From Deltaproteobacteria bacterium (lineage in GTDB: Bacteria; Myxococcota_A; Polyangia; Polyangiales; Polyangiaceae), in contig JACRCQ010000061.1 in assembly GCA_016218915.1 (NCBI GenBank), positions 1 to 64,000 on the forward strand: a stretch of DNA of 64,000 bases. The letters are read 5' to 3'. Shown piece after piece: positions 50,368 through 59,547 of this stretch. The first letter of the stretch is position 1. Each line of letters begins with the position of its first letter. The notes beneath the pieces are model-generated. The model ran no database searches and was not told the origin of the DNA. It saw only the letters and a list, made by a program, of their open reading frames with translations. Position numbers and translations under genes: made by a program.

Positions 50368-51738
50368 TCAGGGTTCGATCGCGATATCGCCCGTGATCGC
50401 CTCTGCGCCTGCGCCGATCGAAAGCGCTCCCTTGTCTTCCATCCCGGTGTCGGTGAGTCGAAGCATGCGCACGCTGGTCACCGAAGTGACGAGCACCAGC
50501 CCTGCGTTCGGACCACGCTGCAGCATCGTGAGAAAGCCTGCAAGCGGGACCGAGGCGATGCTTCCTTCGACCGAGAGCGTGCCCTGTGCCGCCAGCTTCA
50601 GCCACGAGACCTTGTCGCCCGAGAAGTTCGAGACCACCACACGCAGGCCGTCCGGGGAAAACGCGACGCCCGTGGGCTCGGTGACGCCGGACAGCGTGGC
50701 CTGGAGCGAAGGCACGGGCGCTGCACCGCTCGAGTCGATCGCAACCGTGGATACCGTATCAGCCAACGAGGAGAAGGGCGACGAGTTGGGCACGATCAGG
50801 ACCTTGCCGTCCGGGCTGAGCGAGAGCGTTTGCGAATCCACGAAGTCGCTGAACAGGTCATACTCCTTGACCACGGAACCCTTCGCGAGGTCGATTACCA
50901 CGGTGTCGATCGGGCTCTTGCCGCCGAGCACCACGGCAAACGAATCGCCAGGCAGGACCTGGGTTGCCTTGGGCGTGGTCACGGGGATCTTCTTGACGTA
51001 GCTCGCCGTGCAGCCGGGGGTGACATCGAGGACGTGCACGCCCCCCTGCCCTTCGATGTTGTAGTCGGCCACATAGGCCTTCTTCCCGTCGGGAGAGAAC
51101 GCGATGTCGACCGGATTGGCGCCTGCGAGCTGCTTGAGCTCTGCAGCCATCACGACCTTGCCCGCTGCATCGTTGCGCAGCGCAACCACGGACTGCGTGC
51201 CTGCCTGCGGATCGTGGCTGTTGTTGTTGATCACCAAGGCAAGACGCCCATCCGGGGCAAAACGCACACGCTCCGGGCAATCGCCTACGTCGAGGCTCGC
51301 GCCGGTATCGGTGAGCTGGCCATCCACATCGAGGCGGAGCAGGCGAACGCGACGGCCGCACTGGTTCGACTCGGTGGCGAACGGGTGGGTGACAAGGACC
51401 GTGCGCGGGCCGTCCGAGCCGGTCTGGGGATCCGGGTTGCATGGCCCCGCGTCCAGGGGCGCAGGACCATCCTTGCTGCCATCCTTGGCGTCCCACTTCG
51501 CATCGAGCATCGCATCCGCACTGTCGGGCCAAGTGACATCTGCCGCGTCCGGCCCCTGGGAATCGGAGATCGTCGCGTCCTTGCCCCCGTCCGGCCCGCC
51601 GCTCGCCCCTGCGGCGCCGTCGGTTTCCGGGGACGGAGCCGGGTCCTGCTCCGAGGAGTCTCCTCCGCACGACGAAAGCGCAAGGGCGGTCGCCAGGCAG
51701 GCAGCGGGCATCCAGCGGAAGCGGGTGAGCAAGAGCAA
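50368..51738 (-). CDS. YVTN-type seven-bladed propeller lipoprotein
   Basis: 456 aa. The signal ends in ALSSC (Cys24) and a long Asp/Gly/Ala/Lys linker runs to about residue 100. Blades repeat with VRFAPDGRLALVIN, IAFSPDGKKAYVAD, LSLSPDGKVLIVPN and VAFSPDGLRVVVSN, the SPDG signature of YVTN propellers. Such proteins bind ligands at the cell surface. It runs in the same direction as rarD, starting 27 nt after the rarD stop, but seems functionally unrelated. Confidence 0.88.
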   Translation of the reverse strand: MLLLTRFRWMPAACLATALALSSCGGDSSEQDPAPSPETDGAAGASGGPDGGKDATISDSQGPDAADVTWPDSADAMLDAKWDAKDGSKDGPAPLDAGPCNPDPQTGSDGPRTVLVTHPFATESNQCGRRVRLLRLDVDGQLTDTGASLDVGDCPERVRFAPDGRLALVINNNSHDPQAGTQSVVALRNDAAGKVVMAAELKQLAGANPVDIAFSPDGKKAYVADYNIEGQGGVHVLDVTPGCTASYVKKIPVTTPKATQVLPGDSFAVVLGGKSPIDTVVIDLAKGSVVKEYDLFSDFVDSQTLSLSPDGKVLIVPNSSPFSSLADTVSTVAIDSSGAAPVPSLQATLSGVTEPTGVAFSPDGLRVVVSNFSGDKVSWLKLAAQGTLSVEGSIASVPLAGFLTMLQRGPNAGLVLVTSVTSVRMLRLTDTGMEDKGALSIGAGAEAITGDIAIEP

Positions 51739-51765
51739 GAACCTCCAGCAAGGAGAATGAAGTTA

Positions 51766-52653
51766 TCAGACGCGCCGGCTCTGTACCACCGCATCTGCGA
51801 GGAACAAGGCCACGCCAGCCCAGATGAACGCAAAGGTGAACACGTGCAAGCGGCCGAACGTCTCGCCGTACACCACGACCGCCGTCAAGAACTGAAGCGT
51901 CGGGGAAAGATACTGCAGAAATCCGATCAGGCTCAGAGGAAGCTGACGGGCACCGTGGGCGAAGCAAAGCAGCGGCAATGCGGTCACAGGCCCGGCAGCG
52001 ATCAGCAGGACCGGCCCTTTCCAGCCCATGGCTTCTGCTGCCCAGGGCTGGGGCGACGCAAGGAGAAACACCACGGCTGGGACCACCAGGAACAGGGTCT
52101 CCGCGAGCAGGCCTCCTGCTGCATCGATCGCGACCGTTTTGCGCAGCAGCCCGTACAGGGCAAACGTGCCGGCCAGCACCAGCGGGATCCAGGGGACCGC
52201 GCCTGAGCCTGCTGCGAGGATCACGACACCGCACGAAGCCAGGCCTACCGCGATCGTCTGCCTGGTCCTCAAGCGTTCACGGAGAAACAGTGCGCCGAGC
52301 GCCACGCTCACGAGGGGGTTGACGAAGTAGCCGAGGCTCGACTCGAGGATGTGCCCTTGCACGACCGCATAGATGTAGGTGAGCCAGTTGCCGGCGATGA
52401 GCAGCGTGGACGCGGCGAGCGTGAGGAGGACCTTGCGCGAGCGCAGCGCCTGGACGAACGCGCGCGACCTGCCCAGGGCAGCGATGATCAGGGTCATGAC
52501 GACGGCAGACCACAGCACCCGATGGCACAGCACGACCGCTGGGGGCACGGTTCGCAGAGCCTTGAAGTAGATCGGGAAGATCCCCCAGCATCCGTAGGCA
52601 GCCAAAGCGCAGGCAATGCCTGTTGCGCGCGGAGATCGAGGCAGATGATTCAC
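51766..52653 (-). CDS. rarD: RarD-type EamA transporter
   Basis: 295 aa from a GTG at 52653, with ten hydrophobic spans. RarD hallmarks are visible: AYGCWGIFPIYFKAL, VVLCHRVLWS, NWLTYIYAV, SSLGYFVNPLVSVALGALFL and SLIGFLQYLSPTLQFL. It is an inner-membrane drug/metabolite exporter family member; chloramphenicol sensitivity in Pseudomonas is associated with it. The natural substrate is unknown. It lies 29 nt downstream of the NlpC/P60-like lipoprotein gene. Confidence 0.93.
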   Translation of the reverse strand: MNHLPRSPRATGIACALAAYGCWGIFPIYFKALRTVPPAVVLCHRVLWSAVVMTLIIAALGRSRAFVQALRSRKVLLTLAASTLLIAGNWLTYIYAVVQGHILESSLGYFVNPLVSVALGALFLRERLRTRQTIAVGLASCGVVILAAGSGAVPWIPLVLAGTFALYGLLRKTVAIDAAGGLLAETLFLVVPAVVFLLASPQPWAAEAMGWKGPVLLIAAGPVTALPLLCFAHGARQLPLSLIGFLQYLSPTLQFLTAVVVYGETFGRLHVFTFAFIWAGVALFLADAVVQSRRV

Positions 52654-52682
52654 AGACAGTTCCTGGGAGGGAGGATTGCGCC

Positions 52683-53873
52683 TCAGCCCGGCTCGAACGC
52701 CCGACCGATGAACAGATACTTCGGAATCACGGTCCCGCCCATTCCATCGAACAGCTCCGTATTGAACGATGGCCCGCTGTTGTTCGTAGTGTTGAGAGGA
52801 TCGGTCTCATCCGGACAGGAGTCGCCGTGGCTGTTGCAGCCGTAGTAGCGGAGCCCGACCTTGGCACCGTTCTCCACGATCCAGTCGACGAAGATCACCG
52901 CATGTCCGCTGCCGGTGGTGCGCGACAGGTTCACGTAGTCTCCAGGCAGCACCTGGTCCCATTCGCTCTGCGCAAAGCTCTTTCCGATTCCGAACTGGGC
53001 AAACCCCTCGGCCGCGCTTGCTTCGTTCGTGATCCCGAATCCCTGCCAATACTGATAGAAGTGCCCGCCGTTGGACCCATAGGGGTCCACGTCGCCGATG
53101 AGCAACTGATTCGCGCCGACCGTGAAGGGCACATCCTCCGCTACAGCCTTGTCCTTCTGCCAGAGTCGATAGGCGCGAAGGAAGATCTCGAGGGTGTGGC
53201 CGGAGCAGAAGCAATCGCCGCCCCCGGGGAAGAGCTTCTCTGCAGTGTACAGCCCGTCGTGAACCATGCCCCAATGCGCTCCGCAGGTGCCTCCCTGCGA
53301 TTCCCAGCAATATGGGCTGGAGCCGTCCTTGGGGTATTCGCTCGTGTTGTTGATCGCCGCAATCGTGTAGTGGTTGAACCCGGGCTGGTCCGCGAGAATG
53401 CAGGATACCGGCGTGAAGTCCACCTCGTCGGTTGCCACCGTCTGGTCCGCCTGATCCCTGCCTTGCAGCACCACGTGGCGCTGCGTGTTGACGCCCGTGA
53501 ACTTGTAGGTGTGCGAGCCCTGGGCCACGGGAATCGCAGTCGCCTGCAATGGATACCCATCCGCCTCGAACCACACCGTCTTGACCCCACCGCCTGCCTC
53601 GAACGCGAAGCTCACCGGATTGGCGACCTTCTCCCCCTGCTTGGGAGATACGATCGTCACCCAGGGATTGCCCGCGTCCGCGGGCGCAGCGCCATCGCCA
53701 GCCTGCCCACCGCTTCCGGACTCCGGCTTGCCCTCGGCCGTGGCGTCGCCCCAAGGCTCGCTGTCTCCCCCAGCCGCTGCGTCGTGACCTGCGAACCAAG
53801 GGTTCTGGGCATCCTCAGAGCCGCAAGCCGAGAGTGCCAGGGCCGTCAACGCGAGCCAATTGCGCAAGGACAT
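52683..53873 (-). CDS. Lipoprotein with Ig-like domain and NlpC/P60- or CHAP-like amidase domain
   Basis: 396 aa. The signal ends in LALSAC (Cys17), with an Asp/Gly/Glu linker to about residue 68. Residues about 70-155 are an Ig-like sandwich (VTIVSPKQGEKVANPVSF). The C-terminal part looks papain-like: Cys223 in FCSGHTLEIFLRAY, PGDYVNLSRT, and His324 in GSGHAVIFVDWI. It would cut peptidoglycan stem peptides or a related amide at the envelope. It could equally be a non-canonical hydrolase of another substrate. Confidence 0.7.
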   Translation of the reverse strand: MSLRNWLALTALALSACGSEDAQNPWFAGHDAAAGGDSEPWGDATAEGKPESGSGGQAGDGAAPADAGNPWVTIVSPKQGEKVANPVSFAFEAGGGVKTVWFEADGYPLQATAIPVAQGSHTYKFTGVNTQRHVVLQGRDQADQTVATDEVDFTPVSCILADQPGFNHYTIAAINNTSEYPKDGSSPYCWESQGGTCGAHWGMVHDGLYTAEKLFPGGGDCFCSGHTLEIFLRAYRLWQKDKAVAEDVPFTVGANQLLIGDVDPYGSNGGHFYQYWQGFGITNEASAAEGFAQFGIGKSFAQSEWDQVLPGDYVNLSRTTGSGHAVIFVDWIVENGAKVGLRYYGCNSHGDSCPDETDPLNTTNNSGPSFNTELFDGMGGTVIPKYLFIGRAFEPG

Positions 53874-53910
53874 GGACGAATCGTAGCACGGAACCGAGGC
53901 GAAACGTGGG

Positions 53911-55194
53911 TCAGAACCGATAGCTCACGTTCAACGGCACGGTCCACATCGTCCCGTTGTCCGCGCGCAGGAACAGCGGCATCACGCTCACGCCGACCGA
54001 TCCCCGGGGGAGCTTTGCAAGGATCATCCCGAGCTCGACCGCTGCGCCCAGGGCAGGATCCCCGTACGATGAATCCATCACATAGGGGCCTCCTCCGGCC
54101 TGGTAGTAGCGAGCCGGCGGCGCGACTTCCCCGTAGCCGGAAGCGCTCCCCCCGCCGATGAGCGCGCTGACTCCGGTCCAGACCGTGTCCGAGATCTGAA
54201 GCGTCATCGTGGGACCGAATGCCCAGAGGCTTCCTCCTCCGCGGCCGATTCTCGGCCCTGCGAGCAGACGCCCGCCGATTCGCACCGTGTCCGAGAGCGC
54301 ATAGCTGCCGGAGAGGTTCACGCCGACCACGCCGCCGTTGCCATCGTGAAGCGTGTACGAGCACCCCGCATAGGAGCAGTCCGAATCCGCACCGTTGGTG
54401 TCGCGAAGCGCTATCGATCGAGGGTCAACCTGTGGCTGCACCCGTCCACCGCTCGCGCCCAGATACCCTCCGAACAAGCCGATCTCGAACGACCACCGGC
54501 TCGGGCTCGCAGGCGGCTTTTCCACGGTCTGCTTGGGCACGACCGCTGGCGCCACTGGTGCGGGCGGCGTGTCCGTATGCGCTGGAGCCGGGGGCGCAGG
54601 CTCGATCGCCTCGAGCGCGCTCACGTCCACGGCCTTGTGCTCCGACTCGCGAAGCTCGACTTTCACCTGCCACGCCTTGTGCGAGGGGGCCGTTGCGGAG
54701 ACGAGATGCTCCCCTGGATCCACAGGCATCTCTTTTTCCCACGCTGCAGGAGGAATCGACGCACCGTCGAGCGTGACCGACAGGCCGTGGATGGCCGGCC
54801 GCTGGGCGACGCGCAAGGTCAGCCACGGCACGCGGGGTTCCACGACTTCGATCCGCTCCAGCGCAAGGCGCTCCCGGTCCTTCTGGCCTTCTGCGCGCGC
54901 AGCGGTCAAGGCTTGCTGGTACTCGACCCACGCGGCGGCGAACCTTCCCACCTGCTCGTGGCAGGCAGCCAGGTTCAGGAGCGTGCCCACATGAGGATCG
55001 AGCCGCTGGCTCTGCTCGATCTTCGGGCACGCCTCGGCGAATCGCTTCTGCAGCATCAGGCCGCGCCCTTCCTGGAAGAGACGCTCAGCCTCACCCTTGT
55101 CGTCGGCCAACGCGACGGCCGGGGTCATCCAAGCCACCAGGCAGCACCCCAGCGCGACTGCGCGAGCGGGTGGTGTCGACGCTGCTGTTGCCAT
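53911..55194 (-). CDS. TPR-PEGA-like periplasmic protein with C-terminal barrel-like domain
   Basis: 427 aa from the ATG at 55194 (MATAAS). A signal peptide ends in ALA (around residue 32). TPR-like helices follow (EAERLFQEGRGLMLQKRFAEACPKIEQSQRLDPHVG pattern, shortened here), then a coiled segment and a PEGA-type strand unit (LSVTLDGASIPPA, VDPGEHLVSATAPSH). A Pro/Ala linker leads to about 190 residues of alternating strands ending in VSYRF. The terminal Phe and strand pattern indicate an outer-membrane barrel. It is a common architecture in Polyangia. Function is unknown. Confidence 0.8.
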   Translation of the reverse strand: MATAASTPPARAVALGCCLVAWMTPAVALADDKGEAERLFQEGRGLMLQKRFAEACPKIEQSQRLDPHVGTLLNLAACHEQVGRFAAAWVEYQQALTAARAEGQKDRERLALERIEVVEPRVPWLTLRVAQRPAIHGLSVTLDGASIPPAAWEKEMPVDPGEHLVSATAPSHKAWQVKVELRESEHKAVDVSALEAIEPAPPAPAHTDTPPAPVAPAVVPKQTVEKPPASPSRWSFEIGLFGGYLGASGGRVQPQVDPRSIALRDTNGADSDCSYAGCSYTLHDGNGGVVGVNLSGSYALSDTVRIGGRLLAGPRIGRGGGSLWAFGPTMTLQISDTVWTGVSALIGGGSASGYGEVAPPARYYQAGGGPYVMDSSYGDPALGAAVELGMILAKLPRGSVGVSVMPLFLRADNGTMWTVPLNVSYRF

Positions 55195-55239
55195 GGCCTT
55201 GCTCTCCTTCCCATACCCCAAGTTCTCGACCGCGCGCCC

Positions 55240-55851
55240 CTACAATCCGCAGGCAGCCGGCACCACCATCACGTCGTCATCGGTCGACCTCTCCCATTCG
55301 ATCGTGACCCGCTTGCCAGGCTCGATCCCGATCACGCGGAACGCGGCAACACCCCTTCCTGCAGAATCGACGCTGCGGACGAAGTAGGTGTGCCCGAGCT
55401 GCGCCTGCAATGCGTCGTGCTCGCCCCAGTTGCCCACGGGAAACTTGTCCGGCTCCACGCTCGGCGGGACCTGGTCGAGAGCCACTTGCCCGAGGTCCAC
55501 GATGAACGAAACGTCGTCGGTCACCAGATTGACCAGGAACAAATCGACCTCGTACAGGAGCTCGAACTCGTTGTGGGTCACGGCCGAGTCCTGCGATGCG
55601 AACTCGAAGCTGAAGGCCGACGCGGCGTAGTTGTCTCCGTTGTAGTCGGAGAGCGTCGCCTTGCCGTGCAGGTAGCTGCAGGGGATGCCTTCCACGTAGG
55701 TGTGCGACGACGCGCCGCTGCCCCCGGCCCCAGGCTGCATCGCGCCGCCCGTATGCCCGTCATCCCCAGGGAAGTCCACAGAGCCGCTGCATCCTCCCGC
55801 CACGAGTCCAGCCCCGATCATCCAAGCCATTCCAAGCTGACGAGCATTCAT
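55240..55851 (-). CDS. Small lipoprotein, function unknown
   Basis: 203 aa from the ATG at 55851. The signal ends in LVAGGC (Cys21), then a Gly/Ser/Pro-rich linker. The domain is beta-rich with acidic patches (FEFASQDSAVTHNEFELLYEVD, VNLVTDDVSFIVDLG) and a C-terminal VVPAACGL. Two cysteines (IPCSY and AACG) may pair. It is the first of two minus-strand genes, followed by the TPR-barrel gene 45 nt later. Confidence 0.75.
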   Translation of the reverse strand: MNARQLGMAWMIGAGLVAGGCSGSVDFPGDDGHTGGAMQPGAGGSGASSHTYVEGIPCSYLHGKATLSDYNGDNYAASAFSFEFASQDSAVTHNEFELLYEVDLFLVNLVTDDVSFIVDLGQVALDQVPPSVEPDKFPVGNWGEHDALQAQLGHTYFVRSVDSAGRGVAAFRVIGIEPGKRVTIEWERSTDDDVMVVPAACGL

Positions 55852-56001
55852 GATGCACTCCTTCGCCACGTCTGCGCTGGCAGGTGCCAGCAGGTTCGCC
55901 AAGCCACGAGACCGGTGCAGCCGTTTGCCCGACGGGCTATCATCGGCCGCGGTTTCGTCTCTCACCCTTCTTGTTAGCCGTCCTGCGCCGACCCTTTAAC
56001 C

Positions 56002-56745
56002 ATGGCCGACGATTTTGTTCCCAGCGCTGCTGGAGCGCGATTTCCACCGACGCGGCAGTCGGCCGTGCTCGGCGCAGGAAGCGAGGATCCAGCGGCACGG
56101 GCACGAAGCATGGATGTGCTGGTGCGCGCCTACTGGAAGCCGGTCTATGCGCACGTGCGCCGCAGGTGGAACCGTTCCCCGGAGCAGGCGCAGGATCTCA
56201 CCCAGGGCTTCTTTGCGCGCGCGTTCGAAAAGCAGTTCTTCGCGACCTACGATCCGGGCAAGGCCTTGTTTCGCACCTTCCTCAAGACCTGCCTCGACCG
56301 GTTCGTGATGGAGCAGTCGCGTGACGAGCACCGGCTCAAGCGTGGCGGTTCAGCGCTGCGCCTTCATCTCGACTTCGACGCCGCAGAAGGCGAGCTGCAG
56401 CGTCTCGGGATGCCCGCGGACACCGAGGTCGACCGGTGCTTCGACGACGCGTGGATGAGGCACCTGCTCAGCAGTGCGGTGGAGCGCCTGCGCGTCCAGT
56501 GCGAAGCCAAGGACAAGAAGGTGTGGTTCGACCTGTTCGAGCGCTACTCGCTCGACGAAGGCAGCAAGCCAACCTACGCGGAGCTTGCGGCTTCGTTCGG
56601 GATCTCGGCTGCGCAGGTGACCAATCACCTTGCCGCAGCCAGACGAGAGTTTCGTGCGATCGTGCTCGATGAGCTGCGAGAGCTCACATCGACCGAGGAA
56701 GAATTCAGATCCGAAGCGCGAGCGCTGCTCGGAGTGGAGCCGTGA
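56002..56745 (+). CDS. ECF-like sigma-70 factor with altered region 2.2
   Basis: 247 aa. Region 2 spans about residues 30-115, with AYWKPVYAHVRRRW, then QAQDLTQGFF (62-71) and ARAFEKQFF. Region 4 spans about 165-225 and has a helix-turn-helix (PTYAELAASFGISAAQVTNHLAAARREFR pattern). In typical ECF factors the region 2.2 motif reads DAEDxxQE. Here only one of its acids remains (Asp65) and Thr67 is retained. The TGA overlaps the GTG start of a double Ser/Thr kinase gene by four bases, and no anti-sigma factor is nearby. It directs RNA polymerase to its own promoter set, perhaps under phosphorylation control. Confidence 0.88.
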   Translation: MADDFVPSAAGARFPPTRQSAVLGAGSEDPAARARSMDVLVRAYWKPVYAHVRRRWNRSPEQAQDLTQGFFARAFEKQFFATYDPGKALFRTFLKTCLDRFVMEQSRDEHRLKRGGSALRLHLDFDAAEGELQRLGMPADTEVDRCFDDAWMRHLLSSAVERLRVQCEAKDKKVWFDLFERYSLDEGSKPTYAELAASFGISAAQVTNHLAAARREFRAIVLDELRELTSTEEEFRSEARALLGVEP

Positions 56746-58910
56746 GCTCCTTGGATGCTCGAGGGCTCGACAGGCTCCGCGCTTCGGCCAACGAGCCGGG
56801 GCCGGGTGACACGGTCGACGATCGCTTCGAGATCGAGGAGCTGATCGGCGAAGGGGGCATGGGCGTCGTGTGGAAGGCGCGCGATCGGAGCACGAGCCAG
56901 CTGGTTGCGCTCAAGGTGCTTCGCGACGCGAGCGAAAGCGCGCGAGAGCGATTCGTGCGCGAGGCTCTCGCGCTGCAGCAGCTCTCCCACCCTGCGATCG
57001 TGCGGATCATCGCTGCCGGCACCCGGGGCTCGGTTCCGTTCATCGCCATGGAGCTGCTCGACGGCGCCACGCTCGCAGCAACGCTCGCGCGAGGCGCGCT
57101 TCCGATCGCGGACGCGATCGCGATCGTGCGTCGCATCGCCGAGGCGCTCGTGGTGGTGCACGGCGCCGGGCTGGTGCATCGCGACCTGAAGCCATCGAAC
57201 GTGTTCCTGGTCAAGGGCGACCCGCTCGACGCGCGTCTGCTCGACTTCGGGCTGAGCCGACGGCCAGAGGAGCTGCCGGTGACGCGCACAGGGCAGGCCG
57301 TGGGCACCCCTGGATACATGGCTCCGGAGCAGATACGCGCAAACGCCCCGGTCGAGCCTGCGGCCGACATCTTCAGCCTCGGCTGCATCCTGTTCGAATG
57401 CGTCGCAGGACGCGCTGCCTTCAGCGGCGACAGCACGCAAGCGGTGCTCTCGCGCATCCTGCTCGAGGAGCCGGCTCCGGTTCGCGACGCGTGCGCGCAG
57501 GCACCGGCTGCGCTGGAAGAGCTGATCGCACGCATGCTCCACAAGTCCGAAGCGCAGCGCCCCTCGGCCGATCAGGTGCAGCGCGACCTTGCCAGCCTGC
57601 AGGCGCTCGCAGGGGAGGCTCCCAGGCCGGCCGACGCACTCGGCGCCGGGATCAGCGTGGGGTCGATCCTCGCCGGGCGCTACAAGGTCGAAGGAATGCT
57701 CGGGCAGGGAGGCATGGGGATCGTCGTGGTGGCCCGACACCTCGAGCTGGGCAAACGCGTTGCGATCAAGCTGCTCCGCGGGGCAGGAAACGAGGCCGAC
57801 GAAACACGCTTTCTGCGCGAGGCGCGTGCGGCCAGCCGGCTCGAGAGCGAGCACGTGGCGCGCGTGCTCGACGTCGGCAGGCTCGACAGCGGCGCGCCCT
57901 TCATGGTGATGGAGCACCTCACCGGCGAGGACCTCTCGCGCAAGCTCAAGAGCGCGGGTCGCCTCGGAATCCAAGAAGCGGTCGACCTGGTGTTGCAGGC
58001 GTGCTCCGCCCTGGAAGAAGCCCATGGCCTGGGGATCATCCATCGCGACATCAAGCCGTCGAACCTGTTTCTGTGCACCCGGCGCGACGGAACGCCCACG
58101 CTCAAGGTCCTGGACTTCGGGATCTCGAAGCTCACGCGCGCGCTCGAGGACCTTACCGGCGAGTCGACGAGCATGACCGGCACAGCGTCGGTCATGGGCT
58201 CTGCCTGGTACATGTCGCCCGAGCAGCTCCAGGACACACGACGCGTGGACGTGCGGACCGACATCTGGTCGCTCGGCGTGGTGCTCTACGAGCTTGTCAG
58301 CGGGTCATCGCCGTTCCAGGGCGACAATGCCGCGGCGGTCGGCGCCAGGATCGCAGCAGGCCGACCTCGCAAGCTCAGCGAGCTGCGCGACGATCTCCCG
58401 TCTGGCCTCGACAACGTGGTGATGCGGTGCCTGGAGAAGAGCCCGGACGATCGCTTCTCCGAAATCGGGTCGCTCTCCCGGGCATTGCGTCCGTTTGGCT
58501 CCGCAGCTTCCCAGGCACCCACGGTGGGGCAAGCCGCGTCTGACATCAAAGGGCCGTCGCAAAGCCGTACGTGGTGGTGGTTCGCTGCCCTGGTCGGTCT
58601 TGGAATGGTCGCTCTGGTTGCGGTGAAGTTGTCTGCCGGCTCCCAGGCTGTACAAGGCGCAGCAACGGTCGCGACACCCGCCGCTGCGAGCATGCCCGAG
58701 CCAGCGTCGCCAGAGGCTGCGGTCGCGCTCTCCGCTTCAGCACCCCCCGCTGCAAGTGCGTCCGCATCGGTGGCCCCAGCGGCGGCTCCGACGCCACGGC
58801 TCGCGTCGACCGCGAAGACAGGACCTGCGTCGAGCGCCGCGCCTGCGGCGCCTCCACCCAAGGGCAAGCGCGAGCTCGATTTGCAGGATCCGGCGCTGCT
58901 GGGCAGGTAG
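56742..58910 (+). CDS. Membrane protein with two Ser/Thr kinase domains in tandem
   Basis: 722 aa from a GTG at 56742. The first kinase (about 28-285) has GEGGMGVV, Lys58 in VALK, HRD 146-148 (HRDLKPSN), DFG 168-170 and APEQ. The second kinase (about 313-585) has GQGGMGIV, Lys343, HRD 434-436, DFG 458-460 and SPEQ. Both have the full catalytic set and look active. One membrane span (611-628) follows, then an Ala/Pro/Ser-rich tail on the far side, ending LQDPALLGR. It is translationally coupled to the sigma factor, its likely substrate or partner. Maf follows after 28 nt. Confidence 0.93.
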   Translation: MSSLDARGLDRLRASANEPGPGDTVDDRFEIEELIGEGGMGVVWKARDRSTSQLVALKVLRDASESARERFVREALALQQLSHPAIVRIIAAGTRGSVPFIAMELLDGATLAATLARGALPIADAIAIVRRIAEALVVVHGAGLVHRDLKPSNVFLVKGDPLDARLLDFGLSRRPEELPVTRTGQAVGTPGYMAPEQIRANAPVEPAADIFSLGCILFECVAGRAAFSGDSTQAVLSRILLEEPAPVRDACAQAPAALEELIARMLHKSEAQRPSADQVQRDLASLQALAGEAPRPADALGAGISVGSILAGRYKVEGMLGQGGMGIVVVARHLELGKRVAIKLLRGAGNEADETRFLREARAASRLESEHVARVLDVGRLDSGAPFMVMEHLTGEDLSRKLKSAGRLGIQEAVDLVLQACSALEEAHGLGIIHRDIKPSNLFLCTRRDGTPTLKVLDFGISKLTRALEDLTGESTSMTGTASVMGSAWYMSPEQLQDTRRVDVRTDIWSLGVVLYELVSGSSPFQGDNAAAVGARIAAGRPRKLSELRDDLPSGLDNVVMRCLEKSPDDRFSEIGSLSRALRPFGSAASQAPTVGQAASDIKGPSQSRTWWWFAALVGLGMVALVAVKLSAGSQAVQGAATVATPAAASMPEPASPEAAVALSASAPPAASASASVAPAAAPTPRLASTAKTGPASSAAPAAPPPKGKRELDLQDPALLGR

Positions 58911-58938
58911 CCGCAGGATGTGCTACCTGGGGCGCCTC

Positions 58939-59547
58939 ATGGATCACCCCCGGCCCCTGCTGCTCGGCTCAGGCTCCCCTCGCAGGCTCGACATCCTGCG
59001 CACGCTCCGCGTGCCCGTAGTGGCCGTACCCGCACAAGCCAACGAGACGCCGCGCAGCGACGAGCGCCCTGCGCCATACCTGGAGAGGGTCACGCGCGAG
59101 AAGCTCGCTTCCGTCGCGCACGCAGCAGCGACTCACCAGGCGTTCGGCGTGCTCGTTGCCGATACGATCGTGCTGGTCGACACGGAGATCCTCGGCAAGC
59201 CGCGCGACTTCGACCACGCGGTGGAGATGCTTGCCGCGCTCTCTGGCCGAGCTCATGAAGTCTGGACCCGGTTCGTGCTGGCTTCGCACCTCGAGCCGTC
59301 CATCCCGCTGCACGAGGAGACCGTGCGCAGCCAGGTCTTCTTCCGTAGCCTGACCGAAGGCGAGATCCGTGGCTACGCCGCGTCAGGCGAAGGCATGGAC
59401 AAGGCTGGCGCCTACGCTGTGCAGGGGCTCGGCTCCTTTGCGGTTCGTCGCATCGAGGGCTCCTACGGAAACGTGGTCGGGCTGCCGGCCTGCGAAGTCG
59501 TTGCAGCGCTTCTCTCGACCCGGTTGATCGATCGGTTTCCCCTATGA
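58939..59547 (+). CDS. maf: Maf/YhdE family nucleotide pyrophosphatase
   Basis: 202 aa from the ATG at 58939; an upstream ATG at 58918 also exists. Signature elements present are LGSGSPRRLDIL at the N-terminus, VADTIVLVD, LGKPRDFDHA, the KAGAYAVQG loop and SYGNVVGLP. It hydrolyses nucleoside triphosphates to monophosphates plus pyrophosphate, removing modified nucleotides, and has been linked to septum control. Its ATGA-type overlap with the next gene couples translation to the glycosyltransferase. Confidence 0.92.
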   Translation: MDHPRPLLLGSGSPRRLDILRTLRVPVVAVPAQANETPRSDERPAPYLERVTREKLASVAHAAATHQAFGVLVADTIVLVDTEILGKPRDFDHAVEMLAALSGRAHEVWTRFVLASHLEPSIPLHEETVRSQVFFRSLTEGEIRGYAASGEGMDKAGAYAVQGLGSFAVRRIEGSYGNVVGLPACEVVAALLSTRLIDRFPL

